This document shows positions 25,745-34,238 of a stretch of 64,000 nt of DNA, piece by piece. Origin of the DNA: PALSA-612 sp964595575. Its GTDB lineage: Bacteria > Actinomycetota > Thermoleophilia > Gaiellales > Gaiellaceae. A model generated the notes under the pieces. It was not told where the DNA came from, ran no database searches, and saw nothing but the letters and a program-made list of their open reading frames with translations. Within the stretch, counting starts at the first letter, position 1; the number at the start of each line of letters is the position of its first letter. Position numbers and translations under genes: made by a program. Where the stretch lies: assembly GCA_964595575.1 (NCBI GenBank), contig CAZQRA010000006.1, forward strand, positions 27,155 to 91,154. The letters are read 5' to 3'.

Positions 25745-26437
25745 ATGGGTCTCGTGCCATCGCTCCCGCGTGCTGTACGTCGGGCGGCCGAGATCGCGCG
25801 CAGCGAGGGTCCGCTTCAGCTGGGCCGCCGCATCCTTCGCAGAGCGGTCGCCCCGATCTACCGCGAGGTGGTCCTCCTCGCCCGGGATCTCCGTGAGCCG
25901 ATCCTGGAGTCCGGGCCGGGCTTGCCGTTCCAGGTGCGGCTTCTCCGTGCCGAGGAGAGCGACTCCCTGGAGAGACTGCATCCGATGCTGACCGCGAGCC
26001 TCGTCCGCCAGCGCTTGGAGGCGGGCCAGACTGGCGTGGTCGTGTGGAGGGGGACGCGCCCTGTCGGGGTGAGCTGGCTCAAGTTCGGCGACGTCGACCT
26101 CCTCGGTCGGCCCCTTCAGCTCGCCGACGACGAGGCCTTCGGCTGGTGGGCCTACACGCACCCGGCGTTTCGTCGGCGCGGGGTGGCCACGGCCAGAGTG
26201 CTGTTCACGCTAGAGCACCTGCGCCGGGCCGGGTACCGCCGCCTCCTCGCGTTCGTAGAGCCGGACAACCGCCCCGGCTTCGGGCCGTTGACGAAGGCAG
26301 GCTACCGGGTGATCGGCACCGCCGGCTTTGTCCGCCTCGGGCCCTGGCAGCGCCACTTCCTCCGTCCGCTCGGGGGACGGCGGCGGTGGGGGCGGCCCGG
26401 AGAGCCGATACTGGCGAGTCGCGACCTTCCCGGCTGA
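25745..26437 (+). CDS. GNAT-family N-acyltransferase
   Basis: 230 residues. The C-terminal half is a GNAT fold: VRLLRAEESDSLERL, VVVWRGTRPVGVSWLKF, WWAYTHPAFRRRGVATARVLF containing the acyl-CoA pyrophosphate-binding R-R-x-G-x-A, and the conserved FVEPDNRPGFGPLTKAGYRVIG. About 75 N-terminal residues are not GNAT-like. ATG 25745 is used; GTG 25739 or 25733 are possible and AGGA at 25726-25729 would suit them better. It sits 23 bases after the deacetylase, so the amine exposed by that enzyme is a likely acceptor (inference). Confidence 0.82.
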   Translation: MGLVPSLPRAVRRAAEIARSEGPLQLGRRILRRAVAPIYREVVLLARDLREPILESGPGLPFQVRLLRAEESDSLERLHPMLTASLVRQRLEAGQTGVVVWRGTRPVGVSWLKFGDVDLLGRPLQLADDEAFGWWAYTHPAFRRRGVATARVLFTLEHLRRAGYRRLLAFVEPDNRPGFGPLTKAGYRVIGTAGFVRLGPWQRHFLRPLGGRRRWGRPGEPILASRDLPG

Positions 26438-26527
26438 CGCTTCTGCCTTGCGGCGAGGGTCAGGGCTTCCCGCCCTCGGCGTCGCTCGAGATCGCTCTCT
26501 CCGTGGGCGGCGCGGGCGCAGGTCGGC

Positions 26528-26533
26528 TACACT
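26528..26533 (+). promoter_or_regulatory. -10-like TACACT before the lyase-like gene
   Basis: TACACT lies in the 179-base gap after the GNAT gene. A start near 26540 would coincide with a GTG opening a 26-codon frame (26540-26620). No -35 was recognised. Confidence 0.35.
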
Positions 26534-26539
26534 CGCTGG

Positions 26540-26620
26540 GTGACCGGCGCCCTGGTTGCGGAGTCAGCGCGGGGGAGCCGCAGGGTAGAGGGAGAGACGA
26601 ACGGGCCGGCGATGCCGTGA
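26540..26620 (+). other. possible 26-residue leader frame overlapping the lyase-like start
   Basis: GTG 26540 to TGA 26618-26620. The TGA overlaps the GTG of the next gene in the form GTGA, the same coupling used elsewhere in the window. The peptide has no recognisable feature. Confidence 0.3.
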
Positions 26621-27567
26621 CCGGGATCGGCTCTGGGAGTTCCCTCTGGTGGAGAGGGCGATTTCGCGTCTACCTCTCCGCGGCCACCGCCGTCGCTTGC
26701 TCGGTCGGCTTCCTCGCCGGGGATGTGGGCGCGGGCACCAGGGCGATCAGCTTCCGCGGCGACTACGAGACGGGGGACTACAGCCAGTGGGGAAGCTTGC
26801 AGTACGAGTTCGACCGGCCTCTCTCGGAGAGCTTCGCCATCGTGACAGACCCGGTGCGCGAGGGCCGCTACGCGGCCCAGTTCACCGTTCGCCACGGCTA
26901 CAGCCCGTTCGGCTGGGACGAGTCGACAGAGGTCGCCCGCGGCTTCAGCGACCAAGGCGCGGGCACCGAGTACTACTACGCCTTCAGCGTGCTCTTCCCG
27001 GAGGGGTGGACGGACCCCAAGGGCTGGGCGTTGGTGGTGCAGTTTTACACCAAGACCTTCCCTGTGTTCCAGGGACCCCCTCCCGTCTCGATCGATGCCG
27101 GCGCCCGCGCGTTGCGGATGCACGTCGCCACCGGCCTCTCCCCGGTCGCCTCGGGGTCGCCAGTGAGGCGGGAGTACAAGCGGAGCTTCCTCATTGCCCC
27201 TACCCTCAACCCGGGGCGCTGGAACGACTTCCTGCTCCACGTGCGCTGGGCGGCCGACCGAAGCGGCTTTCTCCACCTTTGGCACCGGGTCGGCTCTGGG
27301 TGGTGGCGGAGATCCGTGTGGGCCGAGGGGATCCCCACGCTTCGCTACAACCCGGCGTTCAACGGAGGCGCTGCCGACCCCATCGGGCTCATCAAGGAGG
27401 GCCTCTACCGGCAGAGCTTCTGTCGCGTTCCCGTCCAGATCAATTGCGCGGGCGGTCCCAGCCGTCAGACAGGCGTGCAGCCGCCGAGCGTCGTCTTCCA
27501 CGACGGCTTCCGAAGGGGGGATGCCTTGGCCGAGGTCGTGCCCGACCTGGTGGAGAAGCCTGGCTGA
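26617..27567 (+). CDS. secreted heparin-lyase-I-like polysaccharide lyase
   Basis: 316 residues. A hydrophobic segment (VYLSAATAVACSVGFLAG) looks like a signal peptide, so the protein is exported. The body is a beta-rich jelly-roll: FRGDYETGDYSQWG, FAIVTDPVREGRYAAQFTV, WDESTEVARGF, YYYAFSVLFPEGW, FYTKTFPVFQGPPPVSID, APTLNPGRWNDFLLHVRWA and GLYRQSFC. This matches the heparin lyase I family pattern (PF14099 type) that cleaves or binds glycosaminoglycan-like chains. It is a clear paralogue of the protein at 45548-47299 but lacks the Ig-like tail. Start GTG 26617 is tentative; no good ribosome site. Catalytic activity is not proven. Confidence 0.8.
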   Translation: MTGIGSGSSLWWRGRFRVYLSAATAVACSVGFLAGDVGAGTRAISFRGDYETGDYSQWGSLQYEFDRPLSESFAIVTDPVREGRYAAQFTVRHGYSPFGWDESTEVARGFSDQGAGTEYYYAFSVLFPEGWTDPKGWALVVQFYTKTFPVFQGPPPVSIDAGARALRMHVATGLSPVASGSPVRREYKRSFLIAPTLNPGRWNDFLLHVRWAADRSGFLHLWHRVGSGWWRRSVWAEGIPTLRYNPAFNGGAADPIGLIKEGLYRQSFCRVPVQINCAGGPSRQTGVQPPSVVFHDGFRRGDALAEVVPDLVEKPG

Positions 27568-27612
27568 TGGAGGAAGGGCCCGGGTCAGCGCGGCTGCCGA
27601 TTCCCCGCCTCT

Positions 27613-28875
27613 CTACCGGAGGCGAACGGGGAGGCTCAGTCGGCTTCGCAACCCATCCAGGCTCGTGGCCTCGACGACCAGACGGTATACGGCCGGCGGC
27701 CCACGCCTGGGTCGCAGAACTCGGAGCCGTACCGCCAGCGGGCCCACGGCTTGCGCGTAGATGCGGTGCCGCAAGCGCCCTGATCGGGAGCTTCCCAGGA
27801 CGCTTCCAGGGAGAAGGGCGATGGGGACTCCGTCCGCCTTCCGACGCAGCTCCGCCTGCAGGCGGGAGACCTGGTCGACGAAGAGGTGTGCTCGCACCAC
27901 CGCTTCGTCTCCCCGCGCCTGCACGCCGATCGTCTCCCTGGATCCAGATTGCAAGGGCATGAGCACCGGCGGAGCGGCGTGCGGGCACGAGGGCTGGGGA
28001 GGGGGAGCGCAGGGGCCGGCGTTCCACGTGGCCTCAGCCACCTTCGCCTGACCCGACTCGGAGAGGTGGAAGAGGTCGAAGGCAAGATCCGTCTCCTCCA
28101 GGGAGGGCCAGAGGCTGAAGACCGCTCCGGCGTCGGTCGCGCAACCAACGAAGTCTCTGCAGAGCGAGTCGATCACCGCGTTCAGCTCCCGGATGCGCTC
28201 GGCAACGGCTGCTCGCTCGGCCTCGCCCCCCGCGGGGTTGAGGAGGACGGGGCAACGGTCTGTGTACCTCGCCCATGCAGCTCGAGCCGCCGGGCTGCCT
28301 GCGAGCTGCTTCCAGAGACCGACCCAGTCCGGAATGGAGACGACCAAGACGTGCGCTCCCGGCACGCCTTGCGTCAGCCGTTGGAGCACGCTGCGCAGGG
28401 AGCTTGCGAAGTGATCGGGAGGCGTCATCTGCGCGGGCGCGGCGGCGCAGACGTCGTCCGTGCCGGCCCAGACGGTCACGTAATAGGCTCTGTCGCGGAC
28501 GGCCGTCTCTGCCTGGGTGACTAGATCGGCCATGCGGGCACCAGGGACAGCGTGGTTGGCAACGCGGCCGGCGATGTAGGGGGTGCGGGCGAGGAGACGG
28601 AGGTAGTGGGAGTTCACGGCGGGGCTGGAGCCGGTACTCCAGGAGGCCGCATCGTCCCTCTCTGCGGCGCCGTCAGCGGCGAAGCCGGCGGTGAGGGAGT
28701 CTCCCAGCGCAGCCATCGAGGTGGGGATGGGGCTTGCGGCCGCGTAGGCCATGCCGGGTGGGGCGCGGAGAGAGGTCGAGCCGGCGAGGGCGGAGCCGGC
28801 GATTACTGCGGCCGCGCCGGCAGCCGTCAGCGCGGCAGGAAGTCTACGACGCCACGTCCCGGAACGGGTTGCCAC
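27613..28875 (-). CDS. secreted SGNH/GDSL hydrolase
   Basis: 420 residues. It has a signal-peptide-like N-terminus (RRRLPAALTAAGAAAVIAGSALAG, interrupted here by its basic head). Block I, ALGDSLTAGF, carries nucleophile S60; block III is the variant GTDD; and block V, DLFHLSESGQ, holds the Asp-x-x-His pair. It would remove or transfer O-acyl groups outside the cell. The C-terminal about 110 residues form a beta-rich module with AVVRAHLFVDQV that looks separate. It overlaps the acyltransferase gene by 32 bases, so the two act together. Confidence 0.85.
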   Translation of the reverse strand: MATRSGTWRRRLPAALTAAGAAAVIAGSALAGSTSLRAPPGMAYAAASPIPTSMAALGDSLTAGFAADGAAERDDAASWSTGSSPAVNSHYLRLLARTPYIAGRVANHAVPGARMADLVTQAETAVRDRAYYVTVWAGTDDVCAAAPAQMTPPDHFASSLRSVLQRLTQGVPGAHVLVVSIPDWVGLWKQLAGSPAARAAWARYTDRCPVLLNPAGGEAERAAVAERIRELNAVIDSLCRDFVGCATDAGAVFSLWPSLEETDLAFDLFHLSESGQAKVAEATWNAGPCAPPPQPSCPHAAPPVLMPLQSGSRETIGVQARGDEAVVRAHLFVDQVSRLQAELRRKADGVPIALLPGSVLGSSRSGRLRHRIYAQAVGPLAVRLRVLRPRRGPPAVYRLVVEATSLDGLRSRLSLPVRLR

Positions 28876-30097
28876 CTGCTCGGGAAGGAGAGGCGGCTCC
28901 CGCCGGCGCCGGCTGCGTCTCCTCCGGGAGCGCCTTCGAGGGAAGCGTCTCAGGGCCGGCCCGGTACCAGAGCCGCTTGCGGGCGAGCGCGGGCCGCTCC
29001 ACGAAGCGGTAGGTGATGGTGGAGGCGATCACGGTAAGGGCTCCGGCGAGCGCCAGGTTGGAGACGAAGCCGGCGCGTCCGGCGAGCGTAAGCCCCTGGC
29101 TGTCCAGCCACCGGATCAGCGGGTAGTGCCAGAGGAAGACGCTGTAGGAGGCGACGCCGAGCCCGAACACGGGACGCCAGGTGAGGAAGCGGACGAGGGG
29201 GTTTCGTGGGCTGGAGAAGACGACGAGGCCCAGAGCGAGGGCGCAGGCGGCGGCGATCGGGGTCTGGATGTCGAGGGCGGAGAGAAGGTCCTGGTCGCGG
29301 AGGATGACGGCGGCCGAGAGTAGCCCGGCAATGGCGAGGGCTGTGGCAAGGCCCGAGCCAGGAGGAAAGCGGAGGCGCCCGTCCTCCCACAGCACGCGGG
29401 CGACGGCCAGCGTCATCCCAAACGAGAACCAGTCGGCGCGGACGGGAAGCGCCGTCTCCCAGACGATTCCGAGGCCGAAGAGACCGAAGACCGCCTTGGC
29501 CACGACGCCGACGGCGAAGAGGAGCGCCGCCGGGGCGAGGGCGGCGCCGACGGCCGGCATGCCGAGGCGCATCAGTCGCGCGATCATGACCCCACCCAGG
29601 ATGGGGAGCAAGAGGTAGAAGGTCACCTCCACCGCCAGCGACCAAGCGGGAACGATGCCGGTGCTCACCAAGTCCGGTACGTAGATCTGGGAGAAGAAGA
29701 GGTTGGCGAACAGCCGCCCGGGCTCGCGGAGGAGGTCGCGCTGGAAGGCCACCGCCGTAAACAGCAGGATCACCCAGTACGCCGGCAGGATGCGGAGCGC
29801 CCGGTTCGTGAGGTAGCCGCGGAGCGAGGGGGTTGGCCGCGACCGGAGCGCCGAGGCGACGTACGGCCGGAAGAGCAGGAATCCGCTCAGCGCGAAGAAC
29901 AGGGTGACCCCGGACCCGAGGTGCCAGAAGAACTGGGACGCGGGTCCGAAATCGACGCCGTGGGGCTGGGCGGGGGTGACCTTGCCGATGAGCCAGACGT
30001 GGTAGACGAGGACACTGGTCGCCGCCACCGCCCGCATGCCCTCGATGCCGAGCAGCCGCGTACCTCCTCCGCCGGCGCCGCGTTGCATACTCCCCAT
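28844..30097 (-). CDS. acyltransferase family 3 (OafA/YrhL-like)
   Basis: 417 residues with about ten membrane segments. It O-acylates sugars, usually with acetyl groups carried across the membrane. LLGIEGMRAVAATSVLVYHVW holds the conserved R and H of TM1, LTNRALRILPAYWV is the R-x-RI-P-YW signature, and SLAVEVTFYLLLPIL and FLWHYPLI follow. The cytoplasmic Pro/Ala-rich tail has no SGNH domain; that activity is supplied by the overlapping downstream gene. It follows a GT4 gene by nine bases. Confidence 0.92.
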   Translation of the reverse strand: MGSMQRGAGGGGTRLLGIEGMRAVAATSVLVYHVWLIGKVTPAQPHGVDFGPASQFFWHLGSGVTLFFALSGFLLFRPYVASALRSRPTPSLRGYLTNRALRILPAYWVILLFTAVAFQRDLLREPGRLFANLFFSQIYVPDLVSTGIVPAWSLAVEVTFYLLLPILGGVMIARLMRLGMPAVGAALAPAALLFAVGVVAKAVFGLFGLGIVWETALPVRADWFSFGMTLAVARVLWEDGRLRFPPGSGLATALAIAGLLSAAVILRDQDLLSALDIQTPIAAACALALGLVVFSSPRNPLVRFLTWRPVFGLGVASYSVFLWHYPLIRWLDSQGLTLAGRAGFVSNLALAGALTVIASTITYRFVERPALARKRLWYRAGPETLPSKALPEETQPAPAGAASPSRAGGNPFRDVAS

Positions 30098-30106
30098 GCA
30101 AGTAGC

Positions 30107-31351
30107 TTACTGTCCCGTGTCAAGAACGACCGCGTCCGTCGTCAACCGCCGGCGAGCGACCTCGTACACGGCCAGGGTGCGCTCGACCATCCGGCCCAGG
30201 GTGTATTCCTCCTCGACCCTGGCCCGGGCAGCGCTGCCCAGCTGCCGGCGGAGATCCTTGTTCCTGGCCAGGAGGCGCATGGCCTCAGCCAAGGCGGGAA
30301 CGTCTCCAGGCGGCACGAGGAGGCCATCTTGCCCGGGACGGTGGACGACCTCGGCGACGCTTCCCGCTGCTGAGGCAATCACCGGTAGCCCGCAGGCCAT
30401 GGCCTGGGGAAGGACGAGAGGAGCCGCCTCGTCCCGCTCTGTGGGGAAGACGAACACATCGGCCGCTGCGAAGTAAGAGGGCATCCGCTCGGGAGGCTGT
30501 CTGCCGGCGAAGACCACCCGTTCTGCGAGTCGGAGGTCGCGCGCCAGGCGCTCCAGCCGCCCCCGCTCGGCGCCGTCGCCGACCACGACCAAGCGGCCTT
30601 GGCAGCCCTGCTGGCGCAGGGAGGCCAAGGCGCGGAGGGCGTGGTGTGTTCCCTTGTCGGCGGTCAGCCGCCCCGCACAGAGGAAGAGAAGACCGTCAGG
30701 CAGACTGAGCTCAGCCCGTGCCTCGGCCTGGGGGAGTGGACGGAAGAGGGCGGTGTCCACCCCGTTCGGCACGACGTGCACCCGCTCAGGACGCAGCAGG
30801 TGCGAGCGGCAGGTGTCGGCGACCTGCTGACGGGAGGGCACGATCGCCTCGCAGGTCCGGAAGAGGTGCCAGTTGCCCTTGGCGAAGTGGCGCCGGGCCA
30901 GGTGGACGAGAGCCCGCTGTTCGCGCAGGATCTCGGCTGGACGGCGGGCGCGCAGCTGTCGGCGCAGGCTGGCCTTGACGAGGCCGAGAAAGTTGCCGTG
31001 GAACTCGACCACGACCGGGATGCGGCGATGGACGCCGCGGCGGACGAGCTCGAGGGCACTCGACCCCTCGCTGTGGACGACCTCGAACCGTCGCTGCGCG
31101 TGAGAGCGCTCGAATGCCTCGCACGAGCGCTGGCGCCAGGCCTTGCCGGCGAAGTCCTCGCCGGCAGCGTCCACGAACTGCCAGCGCAGGCCCTCGGAAG
31201 TCTCTTCGGGGATGCCTTCGGGGTGCCTGCTCGTGATCACCTCCACCTCGTGGCCGAGGCGAGCCAGCCCCAGGGCGAGATCGCGGGCATGGTCCTGCAT
31301 ACCACCGACGCCGTGTACCGGGGCGACACGGGTGACGATGCAGATCCTCAT
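30107..31351 (-). CDS. GT4-family glycosyltransferase
   Basis: 414 residues. Standard GT-B: ICIVTRVAPVHGVGGMQDHARDLA with the glycine-rich loop, VVHSEGSSALELVRRG, VVVEFHGNFLG, VPNGVDTALFRP, LFLCAGRLTADKGTHHALRAL and ERDEAAPLVLPQAMACGLPVIAS, in which the donor-binding motif is degenerate (E-A-A-P-L-V-L-P-Q). It is the first gene of a minus-strand unit with the acyltransferase and the SGNH hydrolase. It is divergent from the GT at 31431 across 79 bases. GAGAAG immediately precedes the ATG. Confidence 0.92.
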   Translation of the reverse strand: MRICIVTRVAPVHGVGGMQDHARDLALGLARLGHEVEVITSRHPEGIPEETSEGLRWQFVDAAGEDFAGKAWRQRSCEAFERSHAQRRFEVVHSEGSSALELVRRGVHRRIPVVVEFHGNFLGLVKASLRRQLRARRPAEILREQRALVHLARRHFAKGNWHLFRTCEAIVPSRQQVADTCRSHLLRPERVHVVPNGVDTALFRPLPQAEARAELSLPDGLLFLCAGRLTADKGTHHALRALASLRQQGCQGRLVVVGDGAERGRLERLARDLRLAERVVFAGRQPPERMPSYFAAADVFVFPTERDEAAPLVLPQAMACGLPVIASAAGSVAEVVHRPGQDGLLVPPGDVPALAEAMRLLARNKDLRRQLGSAARARVEEEYTLGRMVERTLAVYEVARRRLTTDAVVLDTGQ

Positions 31352-31392
31352 CTTCTCATCGCTGCGGCGGACGAAGACGGACGGCCGGGGTG

Positions 31393-31421
31393 TTGCGCCC
31401 TAGGGGAAGGCACACTACCGT
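31393..31421 (+). promoter_or_regulatory. promoter for 31431, leaderless type
   Basis: TTGCGC at 31393-31398 and TACCGT at 31416-31421 with a 17-base spacer. The -35 is identical to that proposed for greA. The -10 ends nine bases before ATG 31431 and no ribosome site fits, so the message is probably leaderless. Confidence 0.55.
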
Positions 31422-31430
31422 CAGCGAAGA

Positions 31431-32774
31431 ATGCCTCAGGTTCCGGCGGTCTCCAAGCATGCAGCAGCGAGTCCTCGGCAGAGGCCTCTTCGCGTGGGCT
31501 TTCTCGCTCAGGAGAACCTCGCCGTGCCTCCTCCTGTCCCTGGAGCTTCGGTATCCCGAGTGGTCTACGAGCTCGCCCGCCGGATCGCGCTCCACGGCGT
31601 GGACGTGACCGTGTGCTCGCTTCCCCATCCTACGGTGGCCGAAGGGATGCACGAGGGTGTGCGCTACCTGCGCGTGCCGCCCGACCTCGACCGCCGTCGC
31701 CACCTGCTTGCCCAGCATGTTCTGCGGGTACTGCGGCGCCTCGACCTTCCCCACCGCGAGCTCCAGGGTTTTCCCTTCTACGCCCGCCGCTACGCCTGCA
31801 TGGGTCTTGCGCGCTTGGCGGAGCAGGCCCCGGACATCGTTCACCTGCAGAACGTGAGCCAGTTCGTGCCCCTGGCCCGGCGGCTTCTTCCCGGGGCCCG
31901 CATTGTGCTCCACATGCACTGCGACTGGCTTCGCCAGCTCCCTCCGCGCACGGTGCGCTCGCGTCTCGAGGAGGTCGACCTCGTGGTGACAGTGAGCGAG
32001 TACATCGCTGCCCGCGTGCGGGAGGGCTTCCCCGATCTCGGCCCCCGGGTTCGCGCCCTGCACAACGGCGTGGACACGGCGGTGTTCGTACCGCGCCCGG
32101 AGAGCCGCCTAGCCCGGCGCGCCGAGGTCGGCCTAGGGTCGGGTCCCGTCGTCCTCTACGTGGGGGCGATCGCGCCCGAGAAGGGCGTCGATGTCCTCGT
32201 CCGCGCCTTCGCTCAGCTTCGCCGGCGGCTCCCGGGCTCCTCGCTCGTGATCGTGGGCGCCCCCAACCGCTACTTCCAGGTACGAGCTCCCAAGGGGCGA
32301 GCGGCCCGGGCGGAGCTGCGCCGTCGCCAGCGTACCTACGGGCAGGAGGTGGCTCGGCTGGCGGAGGCCGAGGAGGGGAGGGTGGTGCTGGCAGGCTCCA
32401 GGCCCCACGACGAGCTGCCCGGGTGGTACGCCCTTGCCGACGTGCTCGCCATGCCCTCGACGGGAGAGGAGCCGTTTCCGCTGCCCGTCCTCGAGGCTCT
32501 GGCAAGCGGCCTTCCTGTGGTGGCGACAGACCGCGGCGGCCTGCCCGAGATCGTGCTCGACGGCGTGAACGGCCGGCTCGTCCCGGCCGGGGACCCAGCG
32601 TCCCTCGCGGACGCCTTGGGCGAGATCCTTGCCCATCCCTCCCTGGCCGAGGAGCTCGGCGCGCGGGGCCGCGAGCTCGTCTGTCGCCGCTTCACCTGGG
32701 AGGCCCAGGCCGACCGGCTGCTCGGCCTCTACCGCGAGCTCGCGGTCCAGCCTCCCACTCGCCCTCCTGCTTGA
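31431..32774 (+). CDS. GT4-family glycosyltransferase
   Basis: 447 residues. After a 20-residue leader comes LRVGFLAQENLAVPPPVPGASVSRVVYELA, cut here at the AVPPPVPG acceptor loop, typical of GT4. It continues DIVHLQNVSQFVPL, IVLHMHCDWL, VVTVSEYIA, LHNGVDTAVF, VLYVGAIAPEKGVDVLVRAF, then TGEEPFPLPVLEALASGLPVVAT with an E-x7-E arrangement. Specificity unknown. It starts a unit continuing with flippase, PIG-L and CelD-type genes, with four bases to the flippase. Confidence 0.93.
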   Translation: MPQVPAVSKHAAASPRQRPLRVGFLAQENLAVPPPVPGASVSRVVYELARRIALHGVDVTVCSLPHPTVAEGMHEGVRYLRVPPDLDRRRHLLAQHVLRVLRRLDLPHRELQGFPFYARRYACMGLARLAEQAPDIVHLQNVSQFVPLARRLLPGARIVLHMHCDWLRQLPPRTVRSRLEEVDLVVTVSEYIAARVREGFPDLGPRVRALHNGVDTAVFVPRPESRLARRAEVGLGSGPVVLYVGAIAPEKGVDVLVRAFAQLRRRLPGSSLVIVGAPNRYFQVRAPKGRAARAELRRRQRTYGQEVARLAEAEEGRVVLAGSRPHDELPGWYALADVLAMPSTGEEPFPLPVLEALASGLPVVATDRGGLPEIVLDGVNGRLVPAGDPASLADALGEILAHPSLAEELGARGRELVCRRFTWEAQADRLLGLYRELAVQPPTRPPA

Positions 32775-32778
32775 AGCC

Positions 32779-34221
32779 GTGTCCGACCTCGACCGCAAGA
32801 TCGTCCGCGGCTCGGCCTGGCTTGCCCTGAGCTACGGGGGAAGTCAGGTCGTTTCCCTGGCCTCGACGGCCGTTCTCGCCCGCTTCGTGGCGCCGTCGGC
32901 GTTCGGTCTCGTCGCCCTGGCGTCGATCGTGATCGTGGTCGTGACCACCGTCCAGCAGTCAGGCTTGGGCCTGGCTCTCATCTACAAGCGGGGCGAGGTG
33001 GAGCGGGCGGCGGGGACCACCCTCGTCTTCGCCGTGACGATGGGCTTTCTCCTCTACGGAGCGGCCTTCCTCCTCGCCCCCTTCATCGCCTCCGCCTTCC
33101 GGGAGGAGGAGCTGACCGACGTCCTGCGCGTGCTCACCCTGGTGCTCATCCCCCGCGGCGTGGGCATGGTGCCCGGCGTCCTCGTGGAGCGGGAGCTTCA
33201 GTTCGGGGCCAGGGCGAAGGGGGAGCTGGCGGGGGTGGCGGTGCAGGCCCTGACTGCCATCCCACTTGCCATCTCGGGGGCAGGGGTCTGGAGCCTCGTC
33301 GCCGGCCAGCTCGCCGCAGCCACGGTTACGGCCCTCGTCTACTGGCTGGTCGCGCCGTTTCGCCCCTCGCCGCGACTTTTCTCCTGGCCTCTGCTCCGGG
33401 AGCTGGGGCGGTACGGCCGCCACGTCACAGCCGCCAACCTGATCGCCCTGGTCGACCAGAACGTGGACACGGCCACCGTGGGCCGGCTTCTCGGCGCCGC
33501 GGACGTGGGCTACTACAACCTCGCCTGGCGCCTGTCCAATCTCCCCGCGACGGGGATCGGGTACGTGATCGGGAGAGTGATGTTTCCCGCCTACGCCACC
33601 CTCCAGGAGGACAAGCCTCGCTTCCGCTCGGTCTTTCTTACCAACGTGCGGCGAGTGGCCCTCGTCTCCCTGCCGGTGGGGGTCGGCATTCTCCTCACCG
33701 CCGAGCCGCTCGTGGTGGGGATCTTCGGAGCCCCTTGGAAGCGGGCCGCAGTTCCCCTCCAGGTCCTGGCCGTGTTCGGCGTCGTGCGGGCCTTCTCCGG
33801 CACCACGGGCGCCGTCTTCCAGGCAGCGGGGCGGCCCCAGCTCGTCACCTGGCTCAACATCTGGCACCTGGCCACGCTGTGCGCAGCTCTCTTCACCTTG
33901 ACGCCGGCCCTGGGGCTTCAGGGGGCGGCGGCGGCGGTGACCATCGCCGCCGTGGCGTCGCTTCTACCCGCCTACCGCCTAGCTCTCCGCATCCTGGATC
34001 TCCGCCTGGGCGAGCTGGGCGAGGAGCTCGCCCGCCCCCTCCTCTGCTCCATCCCCCTGGCGGCTGTGCTCGCCGGCATGACCGCCTCGCTGCAGGGAGT
34101 GGGAGCGGGGACGCTCCTCGTCGTCCTGGTGGCAAGCGGCGTCATGGTGTATGCGGCGTCGGTCATGGCTCTTGCCCGCGACGAGCTGAAGGCCATCGCA
34201 GCGGCCTTCCGCTCGTCCTGA
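32779..34221 (+). CDS. wzx: lipid-linked oligosaccharide flippase (Wzx / MOP family)
   Basis: 480 residues with 12 or so membrane segments and little else. DLDRKIVRGSAWLALSYGGSQVVSL at the start, split after its RGSAW, and VLARFVAPSAFGLVALA in TM2 are the common pattern of polysaccharide biosynthesis MOP exporters. VDTATVGRLLGAADVGYYNLAWRL and FPAYATLQEDKPRFR are further hallmarks. It moves undecaprenyl-linked repeat units across the membrane. GTG 32779 is four bases after the GT stop. It pairs functionally with the Wzy-like proteins at 39290 or 57026. Confidence 0.92.
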   Translation: MSDLDRKIVRGSAWLALSYGGSQVVSLASTAVLARFVAPSAFGLVALASIVIVVVTTVQQSGLGLALIYKRGEVERAAGTTLVFAVTMGFLLYGAAFLLAPFIASAFREEELTDVLRVLTLVLIPRGVGMVPGVLVERELQFGARAKGELAGVAVQALTAIPLAISGAGVWSLVAGQLAAATVTALVYWLVAPFRPSPRLFSWPLLRELGRYGRHVTAANLIALVDQNVDTATVGRLLGAADVGYYNLAWRLSNLPATGIGYVIGRVMFPAYATLQEDKPRFRSVFLTNVRRVALVSLPVGVGILLTAEPLVVGIFGAPWKRAAVPLQVLAVFGVVRAFSGTTGAVFQAAGRPQLVTWLNIWHLATLCAALFTLTPALGLQGAAAAVTIAAVASLLPAYRLALRILDLRLGELGEELARPLLCSIPLAAVLAGMTASLQGVGAGTLLVVLVASGVMVYAASVMALARDELKAIAAAFRSS

Positions 34222-34238
34222 GAGCGGAGGAGGAGGCT

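Noticed and set aside
30098..30125. TTGACA as a -35 for the acyltransferase gene
   Set aside because: It is inside the last codons of the upstream GT, the spacing to any -10 is wrong, and the genes are nine bases apart on the same strand.
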